Below, in pieces: positions 10,819 through 21,466 of a DNA stretch of 64,000 nucleotides. Under the pieces are notes generated by a model, which had not been told where the DNA came from, made no database searches, and saw only the letters and a list, made by a program, of their open reading frames with translations. The translations under genes and the position numbers were made by a program. How positions within the stretch are numbered: the stretch's first letter is position 1; each line of letters starts with the position of its first letter. The stretch covers positions 570,066-634,065 of the forward strand of contig CDMY01000243.1 in assembly GCA_001179505.1 (NCBI GenBank), written 5' to 3'. Origin of the DNA: Vitrella brassicaformis (taxonomy: Eukaryota; Sar; Vitrellaceae).

Positions 10819-11654
10819 GCCAGTCATCTGAGTGAGGGATCAGAGATAGATAGAGAGGGCGGGAGGGCGGGAGGGAGGGAGGGAGGGAGGGCAGATAGAC
10901 AAACCACAGGCGGGGATGGATGGGTAGATAGACCAGACAGCATACATACGGCGTTTTACATGTTTTGTTTGCCGGCGAACTGCCTCCTGGCATGCCATGC
11001 GTGTGGTGTTCCGTTGGTGCGTTTGTGTTGGTAAGTAAGGTGTTCCTTCCTTTGTTGATGATCCTGTCCTGGTGGCCCCAGCCGGGCCGTAGCGGATCTA
11101 CGGCTAGGCTGAGGTCAGAGGGATGAGGTCGCCGGTAAAGGAGGGAAGCCATCTGCGCCAACCAACCGTTCTGAGGGAGCAAGTGGACAGACTGATGCGT
11201 ACGCCCTGAGTGAGTGGTGTATGTATGTTGTGTGTGGTTTGAGTGCGTGCATGGAACGCATCGCATCACGTTTAGAGGCCACTCGCCGAGTGTTTGTAGG
11301 TAGATGACAATCAATATGATGGCCTCGCCTCCCCCGACACACAGACAGACAGACAGAGACGATAGGTAGCCGCTGGTTCGTGCGTGTGGTGGGTTGGCTG
11401 CTCGACCCCACCCGTGCTCTTTTTCTGCGTGTGCGAATGTGCGCGTGCGATTTGTGTGTAAAGAGACAAACAGAATCGGTAACGGCAACACCAGCAGAGC
11501 GACAGACTTCTTGCACCGTTGTTCTAAATGCCAAAACCGTTTCACGGCGGCACTACTCCCCCCGGAGTCAGTCCGCTGGCAAGAGGTGAATGGATAAAAC
11601 ATTTAACGCGACAACATACATCATCAATCTCGTCACTTGTGTCGATGCAGGACA
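10819..11654. repeat. Intergenic with purine-rich tract
   Basis: A (GGGA)n-type purine run lies at about 10858-10892, followed by GA and GATA-like repeats and a CAGACAGACAGA tract near 11341. Long minus-strand frames here translate the repeats. No gene is supported; the 3' part presumably holds the promoter of the F-box-like gene. Confidence 0.5.
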
Positions 11655-12674
11655 ATGAACGGCATCTCGGACGCCCTCCTGGAGCGCGTGGCGTCGCACC
11701 TCGTGCCTCGAGCACTGGCGTCCCTGTCCATGGCCAGCCGCAGGTGCGCCCGAGTGCGGCGCACAGATCTGTGGAGGGAGCACTTCGATGGGGAGGCGCG
11801 CAGATGGGACTTGTCCGCGCAGGTGGAGGGCTCCGAAGGGGAGGCCGTCATCTTCTGCCTCGAGTGAGCCACTGGTTGTCCCTGTTGATCGACACGACGA
11901 ACTGACTATTTGCCTTGTCCGTCATGGTGTGTTGTGCAGCGGTGCGAGTGTGTTTCATGTGCTGAAGGTGCTGTCACTCGAGCGGCACCTGGCTGCCCTG
12001 CGGCTTGGCGATGTGGTGTGCTTCGGCAATTATCGCGATAGTGGCGCAGCGATAGTCACTGAGGACTTCACGCTGATTGAGAACCCTGACCATGGAGGTA
12101 TGTCTGTGCTGTGCTGTGCCAAGGGTGCTCACTCCATTGTTGCTTCTATTTGTTCCTCTGCTGTGCTGTGCTGTGCTATCTATGATGTGTGTGCATCGGT
12201 TGGCCAGGCGAGGGTTTCCTGACGGTGCCTCTGCGAGTGACGCGGCTGTTCCCTGATCCCCTCGCCAAGTACCGACACATACGAGTAGGACCATCAAGAG
12301 CACTGACCCCCTAGGACAGACACAGCACACTTGTGCCGTTCGTTTGCTTGCAGGTGTGCACGATGGAGTTTGCTCCCTCCTCGCCGGCCCTGTGTGCCCT
12401 CCTGCGCGCCCCTTCCCCGCTTCCATCAGCCGATTCGTTCGCCGCCCTGCGGGCCGTCGAGTACCACCTGGTGTGGAGCATGGAGGCCGACAAACAGGTG
12501 GAGGATGGCGGGCCCACCCAAGCAGCTGCCGGTGTGGGGGCGGTGCTGCGTGGTGCCCCTGACTTGGTGCTGGAGGTGCGGCTGGTGGACGATAGTGTCG
12601 TTCAGAAGAGATTTGTGATAGAGGCGGGAGTGGTTGACGCGGTCAGGGAGTGGCTGGGGGCACTGACAGAGTAG
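11655..12674 (+). CDS. F-box-like protein
   Basis: Four exons at 11655-11863, 11940-12097, 12208-12284 and 12354-12674 fit by phase. The start MNGISDALLERVASHLVP continues into SLSMASRRCARVRRT and DLWREHF. This is the F-box pattern of a short Leu-rich helix pair, an Arg/Cys-rich third helix and a terminal Trp, which binds Skp1 in SCF ubiquitin ligases. The rest, including FHVLKVLSLERHLAALRLG and YHLVWSMEADKQVEDGG, has no recognisable substrate-binding repeat. About 255 residues in all. The F-box assignment rests on pattern only; the rest of the protein is unassigned. Confidence 0.65.
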
Positions 12675-12895
12675 TAGGCCATTCATGGGAGAGGGTTTTG
12701 ACTTCGGATGGGGTTGTTTGGTGGGAATTGTGTGTTTGATGTGTTCTGGGTGGCAAGACACACCAATGCAATCAACGAGAGTCAAGTTATGAACAGCTGG
12801 AGGATGTATGCATGTATCGCATCAGTCAGTCATTATCTACACGACGAATAAGCATCCGCCACAATGCAGCCAGCTACGCAACCAGCACGTATGTA

Positions 12896-15688
12896 TCACG
12901 CACTCATGTTGGCCACCTTCCGTTGCCTACGCGCGTCATCCGCCTCCTCATGGCGCCAGAATGGATCATCCAGCACTGGCCCCGCTGGTTTGGGGCCTTT
13001 TCTAAGGTGTGGTGGCCGTGCGGTGGGCACTCTCTGCGATGTGGTGCTCTGGATGGTCCAGTCCGTGGCGGGGTCGTCATCGACCAGCACCTAATCAGGA
13101 GGCCGGGCCGGGCCGGGCCATACACACATACACACATACACACACATATCCCGTGTCTGTCTGCATTGGGGAAGGGCCTGGCCTCTCTCGTGTGCAGCCC
13201 AGCCCTGGTTGATACCTCTGCGTGTGGGTTGTCGTAGCATACGATCTCTTTGAGCAGGCGGATGCCCGACACACGCTTGCCTAATGAATGCCGTCCGTGT
13301 CCAAAGGAAAGAGAGAGACACAGACAGACAGACAGACAGCCATTTGTTTGTGCCGTGGATAGCTAGATGCAAGGAACGCTCGTCCTTGTCTGCTGACTGA
13401 CCTTCGCATCTGTGTATCGTTTGCAAGTTCTCATCTTCGCAGTAGAAGGGATACGCCTGGCCATCGATTGACACACTCACTGGTCGGGTCGATGGGCTCT
13501 CTGTGTGCATTCATTGTGTGGGTACCTTGGACCAGTCGAGGAAGGCATCGAGCACTCGCTGACGCGTCTCCGGGTCAGACTGACCAGACAGACAGAGGCA
13601 CACCACACCATGAATGTCAGTGATGTCGTGTGTGCGGAGTGGACCTCGTATCTGTGCATGAGTGTGTAGCAGCTGCCGCAGAGTCTGAACCAGCTCCAAA
13701 AGTGAGACGCACGCATCGTGTTGATGCTCCTCAGACCCAGCGACCACTGGTCAGCATAGCTAAGGCCTTAGCAACGGCAAGGCAAATGCACACATGTCAT
13801 CGATGTGTGCTAGATAGATGTTTGGCCCCTCCTTGTCTGTCTGCATTGCAGTGAACCTCTGAAGTCTATGGTGCTTCGTATGAGGTGCTGTCGGAACTCA
13901 GGCACGTACAAACTGTTGATGTCCGCCATCGGGATGCCTGCAGTGCAGTGCAAGCAACACACACGGATGAGTCTCCCACGCCTCACCGATCCATTCATCT
14001 ATCCCGGAGACTGTCGGCTGCTGACCTGCCCCGCCATGGCCGCCCTTGAACCGAAGACCAGGCCTGAAACAACCAACGAACAAATCAATGAACAGCCAAA
14101 CATCCGAATGCCATCCATCAATGTGGTTGGTTGCGTGGCCGACTGTGCTGACTGACCCTCTCCAAATGGTCATGCGTCGGATCTCCTCGAGCACGCTATT
14201 GTGTTGTGTGAGCTGGTCCATCGTCGGATCCGTGACAGCGGCGAAGTCCGGGCATACGTACGTGATGAACCCTGTCAGGTTGTCGTGCCTGCAAAGAAAG
14301 AAAGAAACCAGCCAGCCAGGACAATATAGCAAGGAATACGACTCTCTTGCTCACATGTAGAAGTCGGTCTGCGGCAGCAGCGTCGTCTCCTTCTTGTACT
14401 CGCCACCCTTGAGCTTGCACGCGTACGGCGCTGGACGAAAAACACAGTCCCACACACGGCGGTGACATGGGCCGCTTCACCTACCTACCTCTGAAGAGCT
14501 GGAACTTCATGTAGGGATGTCTGTCGACCACGTCACGCAGCTCCGGCTGGGATGCCCCCCTCGTGTCGGCACCGTCGGCAGTGTCCGGCAGCCCCGATGC
14601 GGTGTGGTCTATCTGCATGGTTTTGGTGTCGAGCAGGTGGATGGCGTTGAGCAGCGTCGGCAGCACCTCACACTGACGCTCGTAGTTGCTGAACTGCATA
14701 CGAACGGACAAAGGTCCCCGTAGTCCGTGTTGCACTACACAGACATCCCCACGTCCAGGCCTCCTGTAGGTACCTGTATCTGTGGGTACATGACGTGCAC
14801 GGAGAACTTGTCAGGGTTGGCGGAAGCCAAAACCTGTGGCCAGTGCAATCCAATCCTCACACAAAGAAAGCAAGACTGCTGCCCGGTATCGGTCGATGTG
14901 TGCACGTGCCAGCCGCTCATACCACCGGCTCGAGCTGGTCGTCGTCAACACTGAAGAACCAACTCACCTGAGGAAAGCAATACAATACCCGCAGACGGGA
15001 TGGGGATGGCGATGGGCTGCCGTGTGTGCATCCTCGAGTACTCTCTCACTCACCAGGTGTTGCAGGGACGAAAGAAACCTGTTGCCATGCTTCTTCATCG
15101 GCTTCTTCCTGATGCAAAACACAAAACTCCCACATCCATCCAGAATGTGCCTCCTTCCATTGCCCAGCCCCCGACCGACCGCCTACCCGTCCAGGTCGAA
15201 GTAGAGGACCCGCGGATGGTGCTCGGCCGCCACCTCATAGAGCCCCGTGAGGTAACCCATCTTGTGCCGGCTGTACACGTGGTCCCAGAAGGACGCATGC
15301 GACGGAAAGTACGAGTACTTCTGGGTGGTCACGAGTTCCCCCTTCTTGTTGGGCAGCTTCCTCAAGTAGCTCGACCCCACCCACACCGCACTCCCCGGCG
15401 GTTTCGCCTGCAGCAGCTCCTCCTTGGTTGGAAAGAAGACCAGGCCATCCTCGTGACACTGGAAACCCTGCACAGATGGCAATTTCAGGAGATGGAACAG
15501 GCAGACAGATGTGCAGGCGCGAAGATCTGTGGGCGTACCCTGCCTACGAGGTGAGGGAAGCTAGATGCGCTCCTATGCCATGATGGTCTGGCTCTCAGTG
15601 CTCCAACCGGCAACCCAGATGAGAAGACGCGCCTCATGACGTCATGAATTCGATCGGCCATGACCCATGGTGCGCGAAACGCTTGCAA
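12896..15688 (-). CDS. PrimPol-like primase-polymerase (archaeo-eukaryotic primase superfamily)
   Basis: Thirteen minus-strand exons could be phased: 15539-15688, 15187-15467, 15054-15108, 14923-14967, 14774-14833, 14489-14693, 14355-14430, 14157-14288, 14026-14063, 13857-13937, 13526-13746, 13402-13498 and 13216-13280, then 12896-13090. The core reads like eukaryotic PrimPol: a Trp/Tyr-rich lead (YSYFPSHASFWDHV), motif I in HPRVLYFDLDG, motif II in KFSVHVMYP (S-x-H), and a possible motif III aspartate in PMADINSLYVPEFRQ. Such enzymes prime and extend DNA at stalled forks in nucleus or mitochondrion. Motif I is D-x-D rather than the D-x-E of animal PrimPol; both occur in the superfamily. I did not find a clear C-terminal zinc knuckle. 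The protein starts MQAFRAP; an extra upstream exon cannot be excluded. Confidence 0.75.
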
Positions 15689-16017
15689 GCCAGGGGGCGT
15701 CTCGCGCGTCTCTCCTTGTGCAACCTATGCAATGAATGTCTTTCCTTCTATTTCTTCTTTGAAGCTCGAGACGCTCGAGGCTCCATCGATGGAGCCCTCT
15801 AATGTGACAAATAAGATGACTTAATGCATGACGACCGAAAAAGCAGGAAAAGAAGCATGTCTCAAGTTCCACACGTAAACCAGGATTCGGCTACATAGAT
15901 AGTTTACTGCATGAAGGCGAAGTACCAAAAAAGCAGCAAAGAGCACCGGATTCGACACATCCACAGAGAAAGAGTACATACATGTAGCAGCAAGTCGGTC
16001 AGTCAGGCTGCGGGCAT
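15689..16017. other. Intergenic region
   Basis: AT-richer sequence between the PrimPol-like start and the 3' end of the next minus-strand gene. It should hold the PrimPol promoter and the neighbour's 3' untranslated region. Nothing else is visible. Confidence 0.5.
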
Positions 16018-18040
16018 TTAGTCGACGAGCCAGTGCATGGGCCTGTTGTCGAAGAGCCTCAGCCTGTCCAGCCACAGCTCCCCAGTCATGCTGTCTTCAC
16101 GATCAGAGACAAAGTTCCACAGAGGCCAGTTACGAGCTATGTTCTGCAGCACCTTCATATCTGAAGACACACACACACAACACATGTGCAACAGGACAAA
16201 GCACACATCAATCGATCCAGCCAGGCCAGAGACACCATCCATCTCTTTTTCCTACTTGCATTCGGCAGGGCCTTTTCGTAGTCAAGTATGCTCCTGAAAT
16301 ACCCCCCCCATCTCCTGTACTGCCGCTGCGAGTTCAGCAGTGGGTAACACTGGCTAGACAGCCCCCCGCTCTCGAACAGCCACATGACGCATTCATCGTG
16401 GCTGCCGCAGAACAGCCGGCAGTCATCCCTGCCCGCGGCATCAGAGAGGCGAGCCAACATGCGATTTAGCACATCGGGAGTGACGACGCCTGTGAATCCG
16501 GGCAAAGGCAACGTGTCTCGCAGGAGAGGGGGTGCTGCGACCGTCACGTTGCTGGACATGGGGATGTGCGGTCTCCTCTCCTCTGGCCTCAGGATCATGA
16601 CCTTTTTGTATATCTCTGTGCCCTCTTCTGTCTGCCTTCTGGCGCTGATGGGGTTGGCCAAAGCAAAGGTGTCGTCCTCGCCGTAGAAGGCGCACTCAGA
16701 GTAGATGCCGTTCGGCCGGAACCTGAAGCCTCGGCAACTCATGACGGCTGGCGCATGCTGTAGGTAGCATATCCGGGCGCATATCTGGCGCATTTGCCTT
16801 TCTTCCTCGGTCGACGAGTCATCGATCGCCCCAGCGCTTGACGAGAAGAAGCCCGTGCGGGCGGCCCTCACCTTGCTTGCCTTGCGATAGAAGACGGTGG
16901 TGCCCTTGAGCGTCTTGCACTCCACCCACGCCTGACCCCCGCCACATTTCCTCCTGCACGAATGGCTGTCGTGCTCGCCTCCCTCCGAGGTGTGATTGGT
17001 GAGGGGAAGATACCCGGACGAGCCGAGAACGTCCCGCACACCCTGGCTCAGGATGCGATCTCGAACGTACAGTGCCGTGTCTCCGTCCTGCCCTGGCGGC
17101 CTCGCGTCTGTCGGCAGCCGACGGAAAGCCACACGGGGCGACAGAGGTGACTCCTTGGTGACTGCCACGTCAGGTGTGTCGGCACTCTGGCGGAAATACA
17201 GGCACAGGTCGCCTCGGCTGAGAGTTGCCGAGGGGTGGAAGTTGTCGGCGAGATGGTCGGCACACCCCTTGATGGCCTGCAGGATCTCGACGGTAAAATC
17301 GGCGAAGTTTGAGGGCTCCCCAACGGTGCCGTTGTGGCCGATGGCGCCCCGGACGCCTCTGATCTTGAGTGGTGGGCCCTTCTGCTGCAGAGTGAATTGC
17401 CCGATGCTCAACGGAACTGTAGGCGGGTCAAAGACCACTTCGAACGCCCAGGGAGCAAGAGGGCCGACACCATTCCTGAAGGGAATGAGACAGGAACATG
17501 GAAAGCATCATGCAGTGCAGTGCAGTGCACTGCATGCAGCGTGTACCTGATGCCCAGCTGGATTTGCCAGCAGGGAGGGTCGCTGCCGGCCTCTGCACAG
17601 CCTGTGCAGTTGAGCACCAGCTGCAGCTCCTCGGTCATGTTGCAGCAGTAGGTCCCGTTCAGCATCGTGAAGTCAGCCTCCTTGCAATACGTCAGCTGCC
17701 ACCCATCCAGAGTGTCGCCAGGCTGCGACGACATGACCAAGTCATACTGCCCGTCGAAACTCGCCAGAGTGGTCAGCGGGGCGTTGGGCGGCAAAAAGCC
17801 GCCGACCACCAGCTCACGAGAGATGCGGAAGTACCGCAAGCAGTCCTCTGTTCTCTCGCCCTCACACCGTCTGTTGCACACTTGTGTTGCATTGACAGCG
17901 GCTGGCCGGGCGTGTTGGACGACGATTTGGGGGAAGGCGAGAGGCAGTGGGACGGATGACGGGGGAAAGGGGAGGGCGGGAAGAGGGGGCACGTACTTGA
18001 GCAGCAGCACAACAGCCAACCCAATAGAGAAATGCACCAT
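16018..18040 (-). CDS. Secreted Cys-rich protein with PAN/apple-like segments
   Basis: Three exons: 17547-18040, 16256-17475 and 16018-16160. The start MVHFSIGLAVVLLLKYV is a signal peptide, so the protein enters the secretory pathway. Cys pairs follow, with potential N-glycosylation sites (NAT, NGT, NMT, NCT). The second exon carries two Cys clusters of PAN/apple type: CARICYLQHAPAVMSCRGF followed about ten residues on by another Cys, and CRLFCGSHDECVMWLFE. PAN/apple modules bind carbohydrate or protein and are common in apicomplexan microneme proteins. No second membrane span is seen, so it is probably released or lumenal. The last exon (KVLQNIARNWPLWNF) is unassigned. The PAN call is by Cys spacing only. 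Confidence 0.6.
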
Positions 18041-18114
18041 TCTTTTTTTGGGAGGGGAGGGAAAGGAGATGAGCCCCACTGCAGGTCCCAAGTCGCGAGC
18101 TAATAATCCCCCGG
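18041..18114. promoter_or_regulatory. Short divergent region between PAN-like and PAP2 genes
   Basis: Seventy-four bases separate two signal-peptide starts on opposite strands. It contains a T-rich run (about 18042-18049 on the plus strand) and little else. Both transcripts must start here or inside the opposite gene. Confidence 0.4.
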
Positions 18115-19316
18115 ATGCACCTTCTGATCTTTGTGTTTTTGTGGATCTGCGACCGCCATTCATCGTCATCAGCACACAGCACCGCCTGGCTGTCCCCTGC
18201 CGTCGTCCGCACTCCGCTGCTGAAGCATGTGTTGAGGCCGCCAATCACCTCACTCCGACCGCAGCAAAGGAGAGGACAGCTGCGCTCAGTCAGCTTGCAA
18301 GTAGCTGAACTTGATGATACAGATGACTTTGAGGACGAGGATGATGAAGGGCATCTGTCGGATGGCATCGCACCGCAGCTGAGTGAGAGCAAGTGGGAGA
18401 AATCGGCGCATCGCTACCGCCTCCGTGATGGCCTGGTCGGTGCGGTGAGGCGGAGCACAATGGTTGGAGAGGCATTCTTCGATGGCGCCATCGCGCCACT
18501 GATGGCGCTGTGTGGTTTGAGTGCGAGATTCCTCGTTTCGGGACTGGTCTTCCTGGTACGCCCACCAGTGAGTGCACTTTCTCCGATTCGCACTGACTGA
18601 CGTCTCTCCGTCTGGTCCCAGGCTCTTGTCATGAGGCGTGACGCTGCTGTCACGGTGTGGGTGATCGGCTCCCTGCTGAATGCCGTTCTGGGCAAGGTGC
18701 TGAAGCGGCTCTTCAACCACTCACGGCCCGACGAGGCGACCGTTAGTGACCCAGGGATGCCCTCATCCCACGCTATGTCACTTTCCTTCCTGTCGGTCTC
18801 CCTCATCCGGGCCATCATCGACGCAGACCGGCTGCCGGCCTGGTGGAGGCTGGACAAGCGCTGGGCGGTGGTTCTCGTGTCGAGCTATGCGCTGCTGTCA
18901 GCTGTGTGGCGAGTGCGGGCGAACCTGCACACGAGTGAGCAGGTGGCGGTGGGAGGGGCTGTGGGAGGCACCGTGGGGCTCGTTTGGTACCAGCTGGGGA
19001 AGAACGGCATCAACAAGTGGATGGAGAGGTGAGTGGAGTGAATGTGGAGCAAGAACACGGAGCACGGCACAGTGTGATGTGATGTGATGTGTTGTGTTGT
19101 GTTGTGTTGTTGTGTGCTGTTGTGTTGTGTTTGTGTTGCAGGCAATTCGTGTTGATGACGGGGAAGCCGTTGCTGCCTTGGGGCTGGCTTGTGGGGATAT
19201 GTCTGTTGGGCTCGCTGACTGTTGGGTCAGTGGAGCGGAAAATTCACAAACTGCTCGTTAGACTGACAGGGGGGGCCGTGAAGAGAGACGATAGCAGCGA
19301 CAGGAAGGACAAATGA
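18115..19316 (+). CDS. PAP2-superfamily lipid phosphate phosphatase with targeting leader
   Basis: Exons 18115-18555, 18622-19028 and 19142-19316 fit by phase (0, then 2). The PAP2 core is clear: KVLKRLFNHSRP (motif 1, K-x6-RP form), GMPSSHAMSLSF (motif 2, PSxH) and WRVRANLHTSEQVAVG (motif 3, R-x5-H). The usual motif 3 Asp is Gln here, as I recall from plant plastid LPP-epsilon-like and dolichyl-diphosphatase-like members. The enzyme should dephosphorylate phosphatidate or a prenyl diphosphate at a membrane; several hydrophobic segments follow. The N-terminus MHLLIFVFLWICDRH is a signal peptide followed by Ser/Arg/Pro-rich sequence, which would suit a bipartite plastid leader, although no clear Phe follows the cleavage region. 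It is divergent from the PAN-like gene. Confidence 0.85.
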
Positions 19317-21466
19317 GTGTCGCTGCTATCCCTGGCTGTGTGTGTATAGCTATAAGCCTGGTGGACCTACTCACTAGACGTGTACACACGTGTCTGCCTG
19401 GTTGGTTGGTTGAGAGTATGAAAGAATTGAATGAATTCGATAGTCATACGGCCGTCATGGTCATGAAGGAAGGAAGGAAGGAACTCGGAGAGGGGGAGAG
19501 AGGTCGCCTTAGACAAATCGACACACCGACCGACCGACCGACCGACCGACCGACATCAGACAGAGAGACGGAGACGTATACACACGTACACACGTACGAA
19601 GCATGACACACACCGCGCCACACCGCACCGCACCGCACCAAACGCACCAGGCAGGTTGAATACTTACGGACCAATTCGACCTACACACAGCCACCCATCA
19701 CACAGCACTCAATTGCGATAGGCACAGATAGATAGATAGATAGACACGCCATCATACAAACATACATCGACATCGACATCGACATCGACATCGACATCGA
19801 CACACACACGTGCAGAAGACCACCACACACAACAAGAATCCATTGGTTGCATCCCTCATCGACTTACACGAAATAAATCAAATCAGTGCACGTCCCGTCC
19901 GTGGATGCCATGCCGTCCATCAGTCCATCCATCCATCCATCCGTCCATCCATCCATCCATCCATCAAGGGTCCAGAAAAAACACCCGTGCTGGCTCCCTG
20001 GCTGGCCGGGTGACTGGGGGGGAGGGAGTGGTGTGTGTGCGGCATGGCTCTGGCTGGCAAAGAGTAGAAGAGAGGGCAGGCGGAAAATGCCCTACTCGGC
20101 CGTCCTGTCTGTCTGTCTGTCTGTCTGTCATTTCTTCCCCCCGATTTGCTGTCTCTCATTGTCTGTCAGGGCTCACTCACTCACTCACACAGACAGGTCA
20201 CCTGCCCTGCACTCACTGGTGGGTGTAAATAAAGTGCAGACAGACACTTACGGGGAAGAACAAAGACGCCCAACACACGAAGCACACGACAGAGGGGAGG
20301 GAAAAAGTTCGGCGGCACGCGTGGCTGTGTCTGTGGCTGGCTGGCTGGCATCAATGCATCCATTGTCCTATTATTATCATCAGAGGAGACCGGCATCTTC
20401 GTCATTGTGATTGTATGCACACGAGCGGCAGGCAAGGAACTTGACGGCACGAAAGGGAAAACGTGCACTTCACACACACCAACAGGCAGGCAGGCAGGCA
20501 GGCAGGCAGCGGGCAGGGGGGAGGCTATCTACACACCAAAAGACCGACTCAAATCTGCACTTCCCAAATGTCTCTCTATCTGCTAGCAGGGAGGGGCTGG
20601 GGATGGCGGGGGGGACAAGTGAGAGGTGGGGACGGTGGGGATGGGATGCCGTCCGTTCCGTAAAGACAAATAAGAAACAAACCAACCTATGGCTCCCATC
20701 TGTCTGTCCTTGACTGACTGGTGTGTATGTATGTACGTGTGGCTGGCTGATGAATACACCCACACCCACACGCACACGCACACAAAATACCCACGGCAGA
20801 ATGTGTAAGTTCCGCTGTGCATGTACGTGAGTGAATGTAGGCAGGCACACGTGAGCTGAGCACAGACGAAACGGAGACAGGAAGGAATGAAGGAATCAAG
20901 GAAGAATTCCCCTCATCACATCACATGAACGCCTGAGGCATGCATGGCCATGCACGCATCAACACCACACCCCCCACCCCTCGTCTGTCTGACCACGTGA
21001 CGTGCACGGCATGGCATCTCATCTCATCTCATCTCATCTATCTCGCTTACAAAACCAAAATGGACGGCTGTGGTTGTCTGTCTGTCTGTCTGTCTATACA
21101 CGAGTGAGTCAGTATGTATCTCGGCCGTCCGCTCAGCTGCCCTGCCCTGCCCATAAATCAATCATCCACTCACTCACGCATGGACGCATGGACGCATGGA
21201 GGGATGGAGGGATGGAGGGAGTATGTACAGTATGTACACTCAACACAAACAACACGACACACACCATACCATAAACACACCGGTTGGTTGGTTGGTTGCT
21301 CGGGCGGTCTCAGCAAAGGGGGCAAAGCAGAATAACGAAACTTCCCACAGCAGTCAGCGTGCATCATGCAGTGCATGTACCAAACATGCCTATCTGCCGG
21401 CCGGCCTGCGATTCGCCCATCCATCCGTCCATCCACACGCCCGCCCACCCCCCCTCAGTCACATGA
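19317..21466. repeat. Simple-repeat-rich gene desert
   Basis: About 2.1 kb without a supported gene. Distinct microsatellites follow one another: (GACC)n about 19525-19554, a CCGCA run near 19622-19638, (GATA)n about 19725-19744, (CATCGA)n about 19768-19801, (CCAT)n about 19917-19968, (CTGT)n about 20105-20130, (GGCA)n about 20485-20509, CTCAT repeats near 21013-21038, (CTGT)n near 21076-21095, and GATGGAGG-type repeats about 21180-21220. Open frames in all six frames are translations of these. The left end should hold the PAP2 3' end and the right end the 3' end of the TSP1 gene. Confidence 0.7.

Noticed and set aside
19525-19970. CRISPR-like array
   Set aside because: The repeats are 4-6 base microsatellites without spacers, and the window is eukaryotic.
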